DNA of 64,000 nucleotides. Source: Streptomyces californicus. Lineage in GTDB: Bacteria; Actinomycetota; Actinomycetes; Streptomycetales; Streptomycetaceae. The stretch is taken from positions 248,001 through 312,000 of the forward strand of contig NZ_JNZZ01000006.1 in the NCBI RefSeq assembly GCF_000717645.1, in the 5' to 3' direction. The translations under genes were made by a program, and so were the position numbers. Below the pieces are notes generated by a model, which did not search any database, was not told where the DNA came from, and saw only the letters and a list, made by a program, of their open reading frames with translations. This document shows positions 1 to 8,531 of the stretch, in pieces (positions within the stretch are counted from its first letter, which is position 1; every line of letters begins with the position of its first letter).

Positions 1-841
1 TGAAGACCCGGTCGGCGAGCAGCCCGCGCATGGTCCGCAGGGCGTCGGAGACCCCGCCGGTGTGGCGGTCGGCGGGCGGCAGCGTCTCGTGCAGCCACTT
101 CCACACGACGAGGGTGAGCACGATGCCGACGGCGGTCAGCACGACGAAGATGCCCCGCCAGTCGGTGATCCGCAGGACCTGCCCGCCGATCAGCGGGGCG
201 ACGATCGGGGCCACGCCGGAGATCAGCATCAGGGTGGAGAAGAACCGGGCCATCTCCACGCCGTCGTAGAGGTCGCGCACCACCGCCCGCGCGATCACGA
301 TGCCGGCCGCGCCCGCCAGCCCCTGGAGGAGGCGGAAGCCGATGAGGAGTCCGGCGGTGGGGGCCAGGGCGCAGATCGCGGTGGCGAGGACGTAGACGAC
401 CATGCCGAGCAGCAGCGGGGTGCGCCGGCCCCAGCGGTCGCTCATCGGCCCGACGACGAGCTGGCCGAGCGCCATGCCGGCCAGGCACGCGGTCAGCGTG
501 AGCTGGATGGTGGCGGCGGGGGCGCTCAGCGAGTCGGTGACCGCCGGGAGCGCCGGGAGGTACATGTCCATGGAGAGCGGCGGCAGGGCGGTGAGTCCGC
601 CGAGGACCAGGGTGACCAGGAGCCCGGTGCGGCGGGTGGCCTTCGCCGCCGCGCCCGCGAGCGCCGGGCCGGGCAGCCCGGCCGGGGCCGTGGCCTGCGG
701 GGCCGCCGGGTCGACGGCGAGCGCCCCCGCGTCGCCGTGCGGGACGACGGGCGCCCCGTCGGTTCCGGGACGGTTCCCGGAGGGGGGTATGTCTCCGGGT
801 ACGTCTGCTCGCTGGGCCCGGCTGCCGCCGCTCTCCGGCAT
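1..841 (-). CDS. Bcr/CflA-family MFS drug exporter (3' end off window)
   Basis: Reading leftward from 841, the frame stays open to the window edge, so the C-terminus is missing. A variable Pro/Gly-rich tail of about 65 residues precedes the first membrane segment. The Bcr/CflA signature LSMDMYLPALPAV is followed by the MFS motif-A loop GPMSDRWGRRTPLLLG and by hydrophobic segments including RLLQGLAGAAGIVIARAVVRD. This family is a 12-segment proton-driven exporter of drugs or small metabolites in the inner membrane. Start: GGAG (851-848) lies 6 nt before the ATG at 841, while the in-frame ATG at 847 abuts it. It is divergent from the oxidoreductase at 931. The substrate cannot be told from sequence. 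Confidence 0.85.
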   Translation of the reverse strand, partial: MPESGGSRAQRADVPGDIPPSGNRPGTDGAPVVPHGDAGALAVDPAAPQATAPAGLPGPALAGAAAKATRRTGLLVTLVLGGLTALPPLSMDMYLPALPAVTDSLSAPAATIQLTLTACLAGMALGQLVVGPMSDRWGRRTPLLLGMVVYVLATAICALAPTAGLLIGFRLLQGLAGAAGIVIARAVVRDLYDGVEMARFFSTLMLISGVAPIVAPLIGGQVLRITDWRGIFVVLTAVGIVLTLVVWKWLHETLPPADRHTGGVSDALRTMRGLLADRVF

Positions 842-882
842 TCTCATCTCCACATCGTTGAATCCGCATCTATGCTCTCAGC

Positions 883-899
883 TCGACCGGAGTGGTCGA
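883..899. promoter_or_regulatory. Inverted repeat between divergent exporter and oxidoreductase
   Basis: TCGACC-GGAGT-GGTCGA is a perfect 6-bp-arm inverted repeat in the 89-bp divergent gap, followed by a T-run. The position suits an operator shared by the exporter and the oxidoreductase. No adjacent regulator gene is visible, so the operator role is inference. Confidence 0.35.
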
Positions 900-930
900 T
901 ACCTTTTTCGGGCGGGCTGGGGTGGCGGAC

Positions 931-1959
931 ATGGCTGGGGCGGCGGGCGCGGGTGGCGCGGGCACGGGTGACACGGTGCGCTGGGGCGTACTGGCGACGG
1001 GCGGCATAGCCGCGACGTTCACGGCGGACGTCCAGCGGCTCCCGGACGCCGAGGTGGTGGCGGTGGCCTCGCGCACGGAGGCGTCGGCGCGGGCCTTCGC
1101 GGAGCGGCACGGGGTCGAGCGGGCGTACGGGAGCTGGGCGGAGCTGGTCGCCGACGACGCGGTGGACGTGGTGTACGTCGCCACCCCGCACTCGGCGCAC
1201 CACGCGGCCGCCTCGCTCGCCCTGCGGGCCGGGAAGCACGTGCTGTGCGAGAAGGCGTTCACGCTCAACAGCCGGGAGGCACAGGAGCTGGTGGCGCTGG
1301 CCCGGGAGCGGGGCCTGTTCCTGATGGAGGCCATGTGGACCTACATCGACCCGGTGGTCCGGCGGCTGACCGAGCTGGTCCGGGACGGGGCGATCGGCGA
1401 GGTCCGGACCGTCCAGGCGGACTTCGGCTTCGCGGGCGACTTCGCCCCCGGCCACCGGCTGCGCGATCCGGAGCTGGGCGGCGGGGCGCTGCTGGACCTC
1501 GGGGTGTACCCGGTGTCGTTCGCGCACCTGCTGCTGGGCGAGCCGGACCGGGTCCAGGCCGAGGCGCTCCTCTCCCCCGAGGGGGTGGACCTGAACACGG
1601 GGATGCTGCTCGGCTGGGACTCCGGTGCGTCGGCGCTGCTGTCCTGTTCGATCGTCGGCCACCATCCGACGGCGGCCACCGTGATCGGGACCGCCGGGCG
1701 GATCGACGTACCGCGCGACTTCTTCCACCCGGACCACTTCGTCCTGCGGCGGGCGGGCGAGGAACCGGAGACGATCACCTCGGGGCCGGGGCCGCGGGGG
1801 CTGTCCGGCATGCAGTACGAGGCCGTCGAGGTGGCGCGCGCGGTGCGGGCGGGCGAGCGGGAGTCCCCGCTCGTCCCGTTGGAGGGTTCGCTGGCGGTGA
1901 TGCGGACGCTCGACGCGGTACGGGACCGCATCGGCGTCCGCTATCCGGCGGACGCCTGA
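931..1959 (+). CDS. Gfo/Idh/MocA-family NAD(P)-dependent oxidoreductase
   Basis: The 342-residue product has a Rossmann N-terminus (VRWGVLATGGIAATFTADV), the family lysine motif HVLCEKAFTLN (EKP-type, here EKA) and a C-terminal alpha/beta domain (GALLDLGVYPVSFAHLLLG), like cytoplasmic sugar or dihydrodiol dehydrogenases. Members oxidise or reduce sugars and cyclitols with NAD(P). The ATG at 931 follows GGGGTGGCGGAC and is preferred. An upstream in-frame GTG at 892 sits inside the palindrome with no spaced RBS. It converges on phoD with only 12 bp between stops. The substrate is not assignable. Confidence 0.88.
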   Translation: MAGAAGAGGAGTGDTVRWGVLATGGIAATFTADVQRLPDAEVVAVASRTEASARAFAERHGVERAYGSWAELVADDAVDVVYVATPHSAHHAAASLALRAGKHVLCEKAFTLNSREAQELVALARERGLFLMEAMWTYIDPVVRRLTELVRDGAIGEVRTVQADFGFAGDFAPGHRLRDPELGGGALLDLGVYPVSFAHLLLGEPDRVQAEALLSPEGVDLNTGMLLGWDSGASALLSCSIVGHHPTAATVIGTAGRIDVPRDFFHPDHFVLRRAGEEPETITSGPGPRGLSGMQYEAVEVARAVRAGERESPLVPLEGSLAVMRTLDAVRDRIGVRYPADA

Positions 1960-1971
1960 CGTACGCGGCGG

Positions 1972-3639
1972 CTACGCGGGCGTGAGCCCCGGGTTCCCGG
2001 CCTCGGTGGTGAACGAGGCGGCGGTGGTGACGGGCGCGCCGGGGGTCGTGACGGCCGCGACCGTACGGAAGTCGGCGCGGGCCTCCTTCGCCCCGAGGGT
2101 GACCAGCGCGTAGCCGCGCCGCCCGTTGTAGTGCTTGAGGTGCGGGTTGGCGCGGGTCTGGTTCTCCCAGTTGGCGGGCCGCTCGGAGCCGTCCTTGCCG
2201 CTGGCGATGGAGGTGGTGACGATCTCCGTGCCGATCGTGCGCGAGGCGGGGTCGTCGAAGTCCTTCTTGAGGTCGAAGGCGTAGGAGACGTGGACGTCGC
2301 CGGTGAGGACCATGAGGTTCTCCACCCCGGCGGACTCGGCCCCGGCGAGCACCCGCTGCCGGGAGGCGGGGTAGCCGTCCCAGGAGTCCATGGAGAGCTT
2401 GAACGCGTCGGTGGGCACGTCGCGCCGCTGGGCGAAGGTGACCTGTTGCGGGACGACGTTCCAGGTGGCGTTCGAGGCCCGCCATCCGTCGATCAGCCAA
2501 CGCTCCTGGGCGGCCCCGGTCATGGTGCGCGACGGGTCCTCGGACTCGGGCCCGGGGGTGCGCCAGCCGTCGCCGTACGCCTGGTCGCTCCGGTACTGGC
2601 GGGTGTCGAGGATGTCGAACTGGGCGAGCCGGCCGAAGGTCAGGCGGCGGTAGAGCCGCATGTCGGGCCCGGTGGGGCGCTGCGGGGTGCGCAGCGGCTG
2701 GTTCTCCCAGTACGCGCGGTACGCGGCGGCCCGGCGGAGCAGGAACTCCTCGGGCGGTACGTCGTTCTCGGGGGTGCCGCCCGCGTAGTTGTTCTCGGTC
2801 TCGTGGTCGTCCCAGGTGACGATGAAGGGGTGGGCGGCGTGGGCGGCGCTCAGGTCCGGGTCGGACTTGTAGAGGGCGTACCGCAGCCGGTAGTCCTCCA
2901 GCGTGACGGTCTCCCGGTTGAAGTGCGCGGGGAGCCGTCGGTCGGTGTAGTTGCGGGCGCCGCCGGTGGCGTTGACCGCGTACTCGTAGAGGTAGTCGCC
3001 GAGGTGGAAGACGGCGTCGACGTCCTCGGCGGCCAGGTGGCGGTAGGCGGTGAAGTAGCCGTCGTGGTACGCCTGGCAGGAGACGGCGGCCAGGGCCAGG
3101 GAGCCGGGGCGGGCTCCGGCGGCCGGGGCGGTGCGGGTGCGGCCGACCGGGCTGGTCCAGCTGCCGGCGCGGAAGCGGTAGTAGTAGACCCGGCCGGAGC
3201 CGAGGCCCTTGACCTCGGCACGGACGCTGTGGGCGAACTCGGCGTGGGCGGTGGCCGATCCGCGCCGCTCGATCCGGCGGAAGCGCTCGTCGCGGGCCAC
3301 TTCCCAGCGCACCTCGACCCGGCCGCGCGGCAGCCCGCCGCCCGGCTCGTACGGCCGGGGCGCGAGCCGGGTCCAGATCAGGACCGACGACGGGTGCGGG
3401 TCGCCGGAGGCGACGCCGAGGGTGAACGGGTTCTCGGTGATCCGCCGGGCGTCGAGTTCGGCGGCGCTCGCCGTACCGGCGGCGGGCAGGTTCACGGCGA
3501 AGGCGAGCGCGGCGGCGGCCCCCGTCGCGGTCAGGAAGCGTCTGCGCCCCACGCCGGGTTCGAGCAGCCGTGCGGCGGCGCGGAGTTCGGCGGCCCGCGC
3601 GTCCTGATCGGGCGTCATGATGGTCTGTGCGGCTGTCAT
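1972..3639 (-). CDS. phoD: Tat-exported alkaline phosphatase D
   Basis: The 555-residue secreted phosphodiesterase/phosphatase hydrolyses organic phosphate esters outside the cell. A Tat signal is clear: RRRFL at residues 32-36, a hydrophobic stretch, and cleavage near TASA-AEL. A PhoD N-terminal beta domain precedes the catalytic domain, with metal-site motifs [36 protein letters not shown] and LTGDVHVSY, so all hallmark blocks are present. The ATG at 3639 follows GAGGAGGGGC. An open frame continues far upstream, but codons before 3639 lie in the divergent intergenic gap and are not family-like. No convincing PHO box was seen upstream. Confidence 0.95.
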   Translation of the reverse strand: MTAAQTIMTPDQDARAAELRAAARLLEPGVGRRRFLTATGAAAALAFAVNLPAAGTASAAELDARRITENPFTLGVASGDPHPSSVLIWTRLAPRPYEPGGGLPRGRVEVRWEVARDERFRRIERRGSATAHAEFAHSVRAEVKGLGSGRVYYYRFRAGSWTSPVGRTRTAPAAGARPGSLALAAVSCQAYHDGYFTAYRHLAAEDVDAVFHLGDYLYEYAVNATGGARNYTDRRLPAHFNRETVTLEDYRLRYALYKSDPDLSAAHAAHPFIVTWDDHETENNYAGGTPENDVPPEEFLLRRAAAYRAYWENQPLRTPQRPTGPDMRLYRRLTFGRLAQFDILDTRQYRSDQAYGDGWRTPGPESEDPSRTMTGAAQERWLIDGWRASNATWNVVPQQVTFAQRRDVPTDAFKLSMDSWDGYPASRQRVLAGAESAGVENLMVLTGDVHVSYAFDLKKDFDDPASRTIGTEIVTTSIASGKDGSERPANWENQTRANPHLKHYNGRRGYALVTLGAKEARADFRTVAAVTTPGAPVTTAASFTTEAGNPGLTPA

Positions 3640-3783
3640 ATGCCCCTCCTCAACCCGGATGCTGTCGGGATTCATGGCAACCGCGCGCGACGACGCACCG
3701 TTGTCGCGTGCACAACATCCGCATGGCGGGTCGATGAGCACCGCGTGCCCGATGCGCCGACCTGTCCCGTACGCTGCCGGGCC

Positions 3784-4593
3784 ATGAACAACGAGCAGAC
3801 GGAACAGGCCGAACGGGCGGGGCGGAACGAGCGGGTCGACGGGGCGGGCCGGAAGGTCGCGGTCGTCACGGGCGCGGGATCGGGGATCGGGCGGGCCGTC
3901 GCCCTCGCCCTGGCGGGGGCCGGCTGGTCGCTCGCGCTCGCGGGCCGGCGGGCGGAACCGCTGGCGGAGACGGCGGCCGGGGCCGGGGACACCGAGGCGC
4001 TGTGCGTCACCACGGACGTGACGGACGCCGACGAGGTGGACGCGCTCTTCGCCGCCGTACGGGAGCGGTTCGGCCGACTGGACCTGCTGTTCAACAACGC
4101 GGGCACGTTCGGCCCCGGCGGCGTGCCGCTGGAGGACCTCGCCGCGGCGGACTGGCGGGCGGTGGTGGACGTGAACCTGACGGGCGCCTTCCTGTGCGCG
4201 CAGGCGGCGTACCGGCAGATGAAGGAGCAGGACCCGCAGGGCGGGCGCATCATCAACAACGGCTCGATCTCCGCCCACGCGCCCCGGCCGCACTCGATCG
4301 CGTACACCGCGACCAAGCACGCGGTCACCGGGCTGACGAAGTCGCTGTCGCTGGACGGCCGCCCGTACCGGATCGCCTGCGGCCAGATCGACATCGGCAA
4401 CGCGGCCACGGAGATGACGGAGCGGATGCGGAGCGGAATCCTCCAGGCCAACGGGGAGTTGGCGGTGGAGCCGGTGATGGCGGCGGCGGACGTGGCGCGG
4501 ACCGTGGTGCACATGGCGGAGCTGCCGCTGGAGGCCAACGTCCAGTTCGCGACGGTGATGGCGACGACCATGCCGTACGTGGGGCGCGGCTGA
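3784..4593 (+). CDS. SDR-family oxidoreductase
   Basis: The 269-residue classical short-chain dehydrogenase has the cofactor motif TGAGSGIG near residue 29, NNAG near residue 105 and the catalytic YTATK with upstream serine (NGSISAHAP). The pre-Rossmann stretch is charged and probably dispensable. Only 144 bp separate it from divergent phoD. TACGCT lies 8 nt before the ATG and no RBS is visible, so a leaderless transcript is plausible. The NAD(P)-dependent redox reaction is certain at family level only. Confidence 0.9.
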   Translation: MNNEQTEQAERAGRNERVDGAGRKVAVVTGAGSGIGRAVALALAGAGWSLALAGRRAEPLAETAAGAGDTEALCVTTDVTDADEVDALFAAVRERFGRLDLLFNNAGTFGPGGVPLEDLAAADWRAVVDVNLTGAFLCAQAAYRQMKEQDPQGGRIINNGSISAHAPRPHSIAYTATKHAVTGLTKSLSLDGRPYRIACGQIDIGNAATEMTERMRSGILQANGELAVEPVMAAADVARTVVHMAELPLEANVQFATVMATTMPYVGRG

Positions 4594-4708
4594 GCGGGGG
4601 GCGCGGAGGCGGGCGGGCGCGGAGACGGGGGGCTGAAGCCTGGGCGGGCGGCGGCTGGGGCGGGTCGTGGCTGAGGTGGGTGGCCGGCCGCCCGAATCCG
4701 ACCGCGCG

Positions 4709-4724
4709 TGATCACACATGATCA
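4709..4724. promoter_or_regulatory. TGATCA-N4-TGATCA repeat upstream of lamin-tail gene
   Basis: Two TGATCA palindromes are spaced by CACA in the 261-bp gap before the secreted lamin-tail gene. The hexamer is self-complementary, so the pair is both a direct and an inverted repeat. It lies about 130 bp upstream of the ATG. A role as an operator is conjecture. The rest of the gap shows a possible -10 (TATGAT, 4803-4808) but no convincing -35. Confidence 0.25.
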
Positions 4725-4854
4725 AAGTGCGCCCGAACTGGCCCGTCCATGGCCGAATTTGCGGGTTCCTTCAACTGTGGCCGAGCAAGCGCGTGCTGTC
4801 CGTATGATCGCATCCTGTTACACCTTCACCAGAACGACACAGAAGGAACACCGC

Positions 4855-5334
4855 ATGCGCATACGCACGGCCGCGCCGCTCGCCCTGGTCGCCGCCACCG
4901 CCCTGGCCGGCTCGCTCCTCGCCACGGCAGTCCCGGCCACGGCAGCCGCCCACCAGGGCGGACTGCACTTCGGCACCATCCAGTACGACGGACCCGGCAA
5001 GGACGACCGGTCGAAGAACTCGCTGAACGCCGAGTGGGTGAACATCCACAACAACGGCAAGAAGAAGGTCCAGCTCAAGGGCTACAAGGTGAAGGACAAC
5101 ACCGGCTACACCTACACCTTCGGCAGCTACACGATCGGCGCCGGCAAGACGGTCAAGCTGCGCACCGGCAAGGGCAAAAACGTTTCGGGCACCGTGCACT
5201 GGAACCGGGGCTCGTACGTCTGGAACAACACCGGCGACAAGGCCCGGCTGATCAAGCCGAACGGGAAGCTCCAGGACTCCTGCTCGTGGGGCAAGTCCAC
5301 CAAGGCCAACAAGGGCGTCAAGAACTGCCACTGA
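4855..5334 (+). CDS. Secreted lamin-tail-domain protein
   Basis: The 159-residue exported protein has a Sec signal (MRIRTAAPLALVAATALAG, cleavage near PATAAA). A single beta-sandwich lamin-tail domain covers most of the remainder: NAEWVNIHNNGKKKVQLKGY, then DNTGYTYTFG, AGKTVKLRTGKGK and VWNNTGDKARL, the usual order of conserved strands. Two cysteines near the C-terminus (DSCSW, KNCH) could form a disulfide. The ATG follows AGAAGGAAC. The domain is common in Streptomyces secretomes, but its binding partner is unknown. It stands alone. Confidence 0.88.
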   Translation: MRIRTAAPLALVAATALAGSLLATAVPATAAAHQGGLHFGTIQYDGPGKDDRSKNSLNAEWVNIHNNGKKKVQLKGYKVKDNTGYTYTFGSYTIGAGKTVKLRTGKGKNVSGTVHWNRGSYVWNNTGDKARLIKPNGKLQDSCSWGKSTKANKGVKNCH

Positions 5335-5361
5335 CCGACCGGTCGCCCGAGACGCGTCCCG

Positions 5362-5409
5362 CGCACGGCTCGCGTCCCGGGCATGCCACGCACGGCTCGC
5401 GTCCCGGGC
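5362..5409. repeat. Tandem 21-bp repeat downstream of lamin-tail stop
   Basis: CGCACGGCTCGCGTCCCGGG followed by C occurs at 5362-5382 and again at 5389-5409 (period 27 bp). A diverged partial copy (GACGCGTCCC) lies just before. It sits between the stop at 5334 and the PhzF start at 5478. Confidence 0.6.
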
Positions 5410-5477
5410 GCACCGCGCGCGGCACGGAGTGCGGACGGCCGGGAATGACGGGCGCGGCAGGGCGGTTGGTGAGCTGC

Positions 5478-6332
5478 ATGACTGCTGATTCCGGGCCCGA
5501 GGTCCTGCGCTACACCGCCTTCTCCGCCGACCCCGCGGGCGGGAACCCCGCCGGCGTCGTCCTGGACGCCGGCGGGCTGGACGAGGAGCGCATGCTCGCC
5601 GTCGCGGCGGAGCTGGGCTACAGCGAGTCGGCGTTCCTGACGGAGCGGACCGGCGAAGGCGCGTACACGATCCGCTACTTCAGCCCGAAGGCCGAGGTCC
5701 CCTTCTGCGGCCACGCCACGGTGGCCACCGCGCTGGCCCTGGCGGAGCGGGACGGCCCGGGCGAGCTGGAGTTCGCCACGGCGGCGGGGCCGGTGCCGGT
5801 CACCGTCGTACGGGAGGGCGGTGAACTCCGCGCCACCCTCACCAGCGTGGCCCCGCGCATCGAGGAGGTGGCCGATGCGGACCTGGCCGAGGCGCTGGCG
5901 GCCCTGGACTGGCCGGCCGCCGACCTCGACCCGGAGCTGCCGCCCCGGATCGCCTACGCGGGGGCCCGGCACCTGGTGCTCGCCGCCGCGACGCGGGAGC
6001 GGCTCGCGGAGCTGGCGTACGACTTCGCCCGGCTCGAAGCGCTGATGCACCGGCTGGAGCTGACCACGCTGCAACTGGTCTGGCGTGAGGGCCCCGAGGT
6101 CTTCCACGTCCGCGATCCGTTCCCGGTGGGCGGGGTCGTCGAGGACCCGGCGACGGGTGCCGCGGCGGCCGCTTTCGGCGCGTACGCACGGGAGCTGGGG
6201 ATCGTTCCGGAAGCGTCCGTGCTGACGCTGCACCAGGGGGCGAACATGGGACGTCCGGGCACACTCACCGTGGAGCTGCGCGCGGGAGACCCCCGCGTCC
6301 GGGTCAGCGGGACGGGAACCCGGATCGGCTGA
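5478..6332 (+). CDS. PhzF-family epimerase/isomerase-like protein
   Basis: The 284-residue protein has the two-lobed PhzF fold. The N-lobe shows FSADPAGGNPAGVVLDA and the conserved SESAFL block, which carries the usual catalytic glutamate; FCGHATVATA marks the active-site loop. The C-lobe has VEDPATGAAAAAFGAYAR and the closing HQGANMGRPG. PhzF-like proteins isomerise small acids, with PhzF itself acting in phenazine synthesis, but no phenazine genes are nearby, so a housekeeping or unknown role is likelier. The ATG at 5478 follows GGTGAG. An upstream ATG at 5445 is possible. Confidence 0.88.
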   Translation: MTADSGPEVLRYTAFSADPAGGNPAGVVLDAGGLDEERMLAVAAELGYSESAFLTERTGEGAYTIRYFSPKAEVPFCGHATVATALALAERDGPGELEFATAAGPVPVTVVREGGELRATLTSVAPRIEEVADADLAEALAALDWPAADLDPELPPRIAYAGARHLVLAAATRERLAELAYDFARLEALMHRLELTTLQLVWREGPEVFHVRDPFPVGGVVEDPATGAAAAAFGAYARELGIVPEASVLTLHQGANMGRPGTLTVELRAGDPRVRVSGTGTRIG

Positions 6333-6435
6333 TCGCTGATCGGCCGGGGAACGTACCAGCGGAGTCGGCCGGATACGGACCGCCTGGGCCGGCCGGTTTC
6401 AGACCGTCTGAGCCTGCCGGTGACGGACCGGGGAG

Positions 6436-7488
6436 TCAGCCGGTGAGGCCCTCGGCTCCGGCGGACTCCCCGACCGGGGCGGCGGGCGGGGAGACACGGC
6501 CGTACCAGCGCTCCGTCTCCTCCGGGTCGAGGGTGCGCTCCAGCAGGAGGTCGCCTCGCATGCCGGGGAAGAACCGCCCCGCGGCCCAGGACCGCCGGTA
6601 GGACGGTTCGTCCAGGACCAGCAGCCGGACGCCGTCCACGACCGGGATGTCGGCGGGCGCGCCCTCGTTCCAGACCGGTTCGCCGCCCGGGGCCACCAGG
6701 TCGAAGGAGCCTTCGGCCATCACCTGCCCCGGGGTCTCCCGGCAGACGGCTGCCTCCTGCGGCGACGGCGCGCGGCCCGCCACATGGCCGCCGCCGATGA
6801 GCGTGTCGGCGAGCAGGGTGTGCAGTTGGAAGTTGTCCCCGATGCCGGAGAGCCGCAGGACGTAGCCCGTACGGCTCGTCCGGTGAAGGGCGACGAGGGG
6901 TTCGTCGTCCAGCACCCGGAGGGCGTACGCGAGGGAGGTGAACTCCTGGCCGGACGTCTCCGTCACGGCGGTGAGCAGCCGCAGCAGCCCACTCCGGTCG
7001 TCGGCCCCGGCGCGGACCGCCCGGTCGTTCAGCAGGGCGACGGCCGCCGACTCCCACGCGCGGAGCGTCCACCAGCCGAGCGCCGGGTCGAGCCCGGCCC
7101 GCTCGACGGCCTCCGCGCCCGGCTCCCCGTCGTCCGGTGCGGGGAAGGGCCCGCCGCCGGTCGCGGCCCACGCCTCGGCGAAGGCGGCGGCCTGCTCCAG
7201 GGCCCACCGGAGGCCGGCCAGCACGGCCGGGGCGCAGCGCTCGGCGTCGGCGCCGCGTTCGACACAGGCCCCGACGAGGACGGCGACGACGGCACGCGGA
7301 CCGGGCGGCACCTGCTCCAGTACGGCGGCGAGCCGCGGCCCGCCGTCCAGCAGCTCCGGCTCCCGGGCCTGGCCGAAGGTCTCCTGAAGCCGGCCGAACG
7401 CCTTGCGCGACCGCTTGGCGTCCTGCGCCGTCACCGCGGACTCGAAGTCGGCGACGGCACCCCCGAACCCGGCTCTACCGAATATCAT
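6436..7488 (-). CDS. Conserved hypothetical protein
   Basis: The 350-residue product matches no family I recognise. It is Ala/Glu/Leu-rich and largely helical in the first 200 residues (LLDGGPRLAAVLEQVPPGPRAVVAVLVGA), with a beta-rich C-terminal third (GYVLRLSGIGDNFQLHTLLADTLIGGG, VRLLVLDEPSYRRSWAAGRFF). No signal peptide or membrane segment is seen. The ATG at 7488 is preceded by a weak GCTGGA. Codon use is normal for the genome, so it is a real gene, standing alone between convergent PhzF and the upstream TetR. Confidence 0.7.
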   Translation of the reverse strand: MIFGRAGFGGAVADFESAVTAQDAKRSRKAFGRLQETFGQAREPELLDGGPRLAAVLEQVPPGPRAVVAVLVGACVERGADAERCAPAVLAGLRWALEQAAAFAEAWAATGGGPFPAPDDGEPGAEAVERAGLDPALGWWTLRAWESAAVALLNDRAVRAGADDRSGLLRLLTAVTETSGQEFTSLAYALRVLDDEPLVALHRTSRTGYVLRLSGIGDNFQLHTLLADTLIGGGHVAGRAPSPQEAAVCRETPGQVMAEGSFDLVAPGGEPVWNEGAPADIPVVDGVRLLVLDEPSYRRSWAAGRFFPGMRGDLLLERTLDPEETERWYGRVSPPAAPVGESAGAEGLTG

Positions 7489-7756
7489 TCCAGCACTTTA
7501 TCGACGCCCCGCCGGAGGCCGCGAAGCCGGTCACCCCCGGCGACACCCGCCGCCGCGGGCGCCCTCCACGGCGGGCGAGACCCTCGGCCCTGCCGCACAT
7601 CGAGCCCCGTACGGCGCGGAGCTTCCGCCCGACGCCCCCGCAGCCCTCCCAGCCTCCTCGACGCCCCATGCGCCCCCAGTCCGCTCAGCACCCTCAGCCC
7701 GCTCAGCACCCTCGGCGCCCTCAGCACCCTCGGCGCACTCAGCGCCCTCAGCGCCC
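7489..7756. other. 268-bp gap: low complexity and a 9-bp repeat tract
   Basis: No supported gene. The left two thirds are Pro/Arg-rich shadow frames with no RBS. The right third is the 9-bp tandem tract annotated separately. A promoter for the hypothetical gene is expected here but not recognisable. Confidence 0.6.
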
Positions 7757-7764
7757 TCAGCGCA
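7684..7764. repeat. Nine-copy 9-bp tandem repeat running into the tetR stop codon
   Basis: Nine consecutive 9-mers of form CTCRGCRCC (variants CTCAGCACC, CTCGGCGCC, CTCAGCGCC, CTCAGCCCG) fill 81 bp without interruption. On the minus strand most units contain TGAG, so the TetR stop TGA (7759-7757) is itself part of the array, with further in-frame TGA codons in following units. The 9-bp period and stop overlap suggest replication slippage that keeps termination intact. Confidence 0.85.
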
Positions 7765-8425
7765 CGAACACTCCGGCCCGGGCGGCGGCAACGGCGGCCT
7801 CCGCGGCGCGGTCCGCCGCCGCCTCGTCCAGCGGGGCGCCGCTGGCGAGCAGCCGGTAGTAGAGGGGCGCCGACACCGCCGCGACGACCTCGCCGGGGTC
7901 CGTGCCCGCGGGCAGTTCGCCGCGTTCGACCGCCGCCTCGACGCAGCCCGACCACTCCCCGATCCGCACCGCGTAGAAGCGGTGCAGGGCCTCGGCGGTC
8001 CGCAGGTCGCACGTGGCGGCCGCGATCACGGCCGCGAAGACGGCCCCCTGCCGGGCGTCGGTGAGGGTGCTCACCACCAGGCGGGCGTTGGCCCGCAGAT
8101 CCTCGGCGACCGATCCGGTGTCGGCGCGCGGCACCGACTGCTCGGCCATGTCCGAGAGCAGATCGGCCACCAGCCCGGCGGGGTGGGACCAGCGCCGGTA
8201 GACGGTCGTCTTGCCGACCTCGGCGCGCCGGGCGACGTCGGTCAGGTCGAGCCCGTCGAAGCCGTGCTCGGCCAGCGCGTCCCCGGCCGCGCGCAGCACA
8301 GCCTCCCGCACCCGGGCGGTCCGGCCGCCGGGGCGCACCGTGCCGGGCTCCGACCCGTCCGAGCCGTCGCCGCCGAGGCCGCCGGAACCACTCCCGGGGC
8401 CGTCGGAATCAGATACTGACGTCAT
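7757..8425 (-). CDS. TetR/AcrR-family repressor of the adjacent MFS pump
   Basis: The 222-residue protein has a Gly/Ser/Asp-rich tail of about 35 residues, then a TetR DNA-binding domain: VREAVLRAAGDALAEHGF and the HTH LTDVARRAEVGKTTVYRRW. The C-terminal ligand domain includes FYAVRIGEWSGCVEAAVERGEL (TetR_C_11-like). It is divergent from an EmrB/QacA-type pump with 106 bp between starts and an inverted repeat in the gap, the classical local repressor/pump layout. The ATG at 8425 follows CTGGAG. The stop lies inside the 9-bp repeat tract. Confidence 0.9.
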   Translation of the reverse strand: MTSVSDSDGPGSGSGGLGGDGSDGSEPGTVRPGGRTARVREAVLRAAGDALAEHGFDGLDLTDVARRAEVGKTTVYRRWSHPAGLVADLLSDMAEQSVPRADTGSVAEDLRANARLVVSTLTDARQGAVFAAVIAAATCDLRTAEALHRFYAVRIGEWSGCVEAAVERGELPAGTDPGEVVAAVSAPLYYRLLASGAPLDEAAADRAAEAAVAAARAGVFVR

Positions 8426-8475
8426 AACGGGTCTCCAGTTCCATTAAAGCCACTCCCCCTGTTACGGTGAGCCCA

Positions 8476-8504
8476 CCCTAACGGAACCGTAGAACCGTTT
8501 AGGG
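8476..8504. promoter_or_regulatory. Probable TetR operator in tetR/MFS divergent gap
   Basis: CCCTAACGG at 8476-8484 and CCGTTTAGGG at 8495-8504 form an imperfect dyad (one extra base) around AACCGTAGAA. The repeated ACGGAACCGT and GAACCGTTTA strings give overlapping half-sites. The dyad is 27 bp before the pump ATG and 51 bp before tetR, so binding could block both transcripts. Operator assignment is inferred from layout. Confidence 0.55.
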
Positions 8505-8531
8505 CTCCCCTGTCAGGAAGGCGTACTCGCC

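Noticed and set aside
1245..1985. Long Gly/Arg/Ala-rich open frames opposite or out of frame with most genes
   Set aside because: They are shadow frames caused by high GC: low-complexity composition, no RBS, and they overlap genes with clear families.
5478..6332. Phenazine biosynthesis
   Set aside because: Only a PhzF-like gene is present; no phzA/B/D/E/G neighbours.
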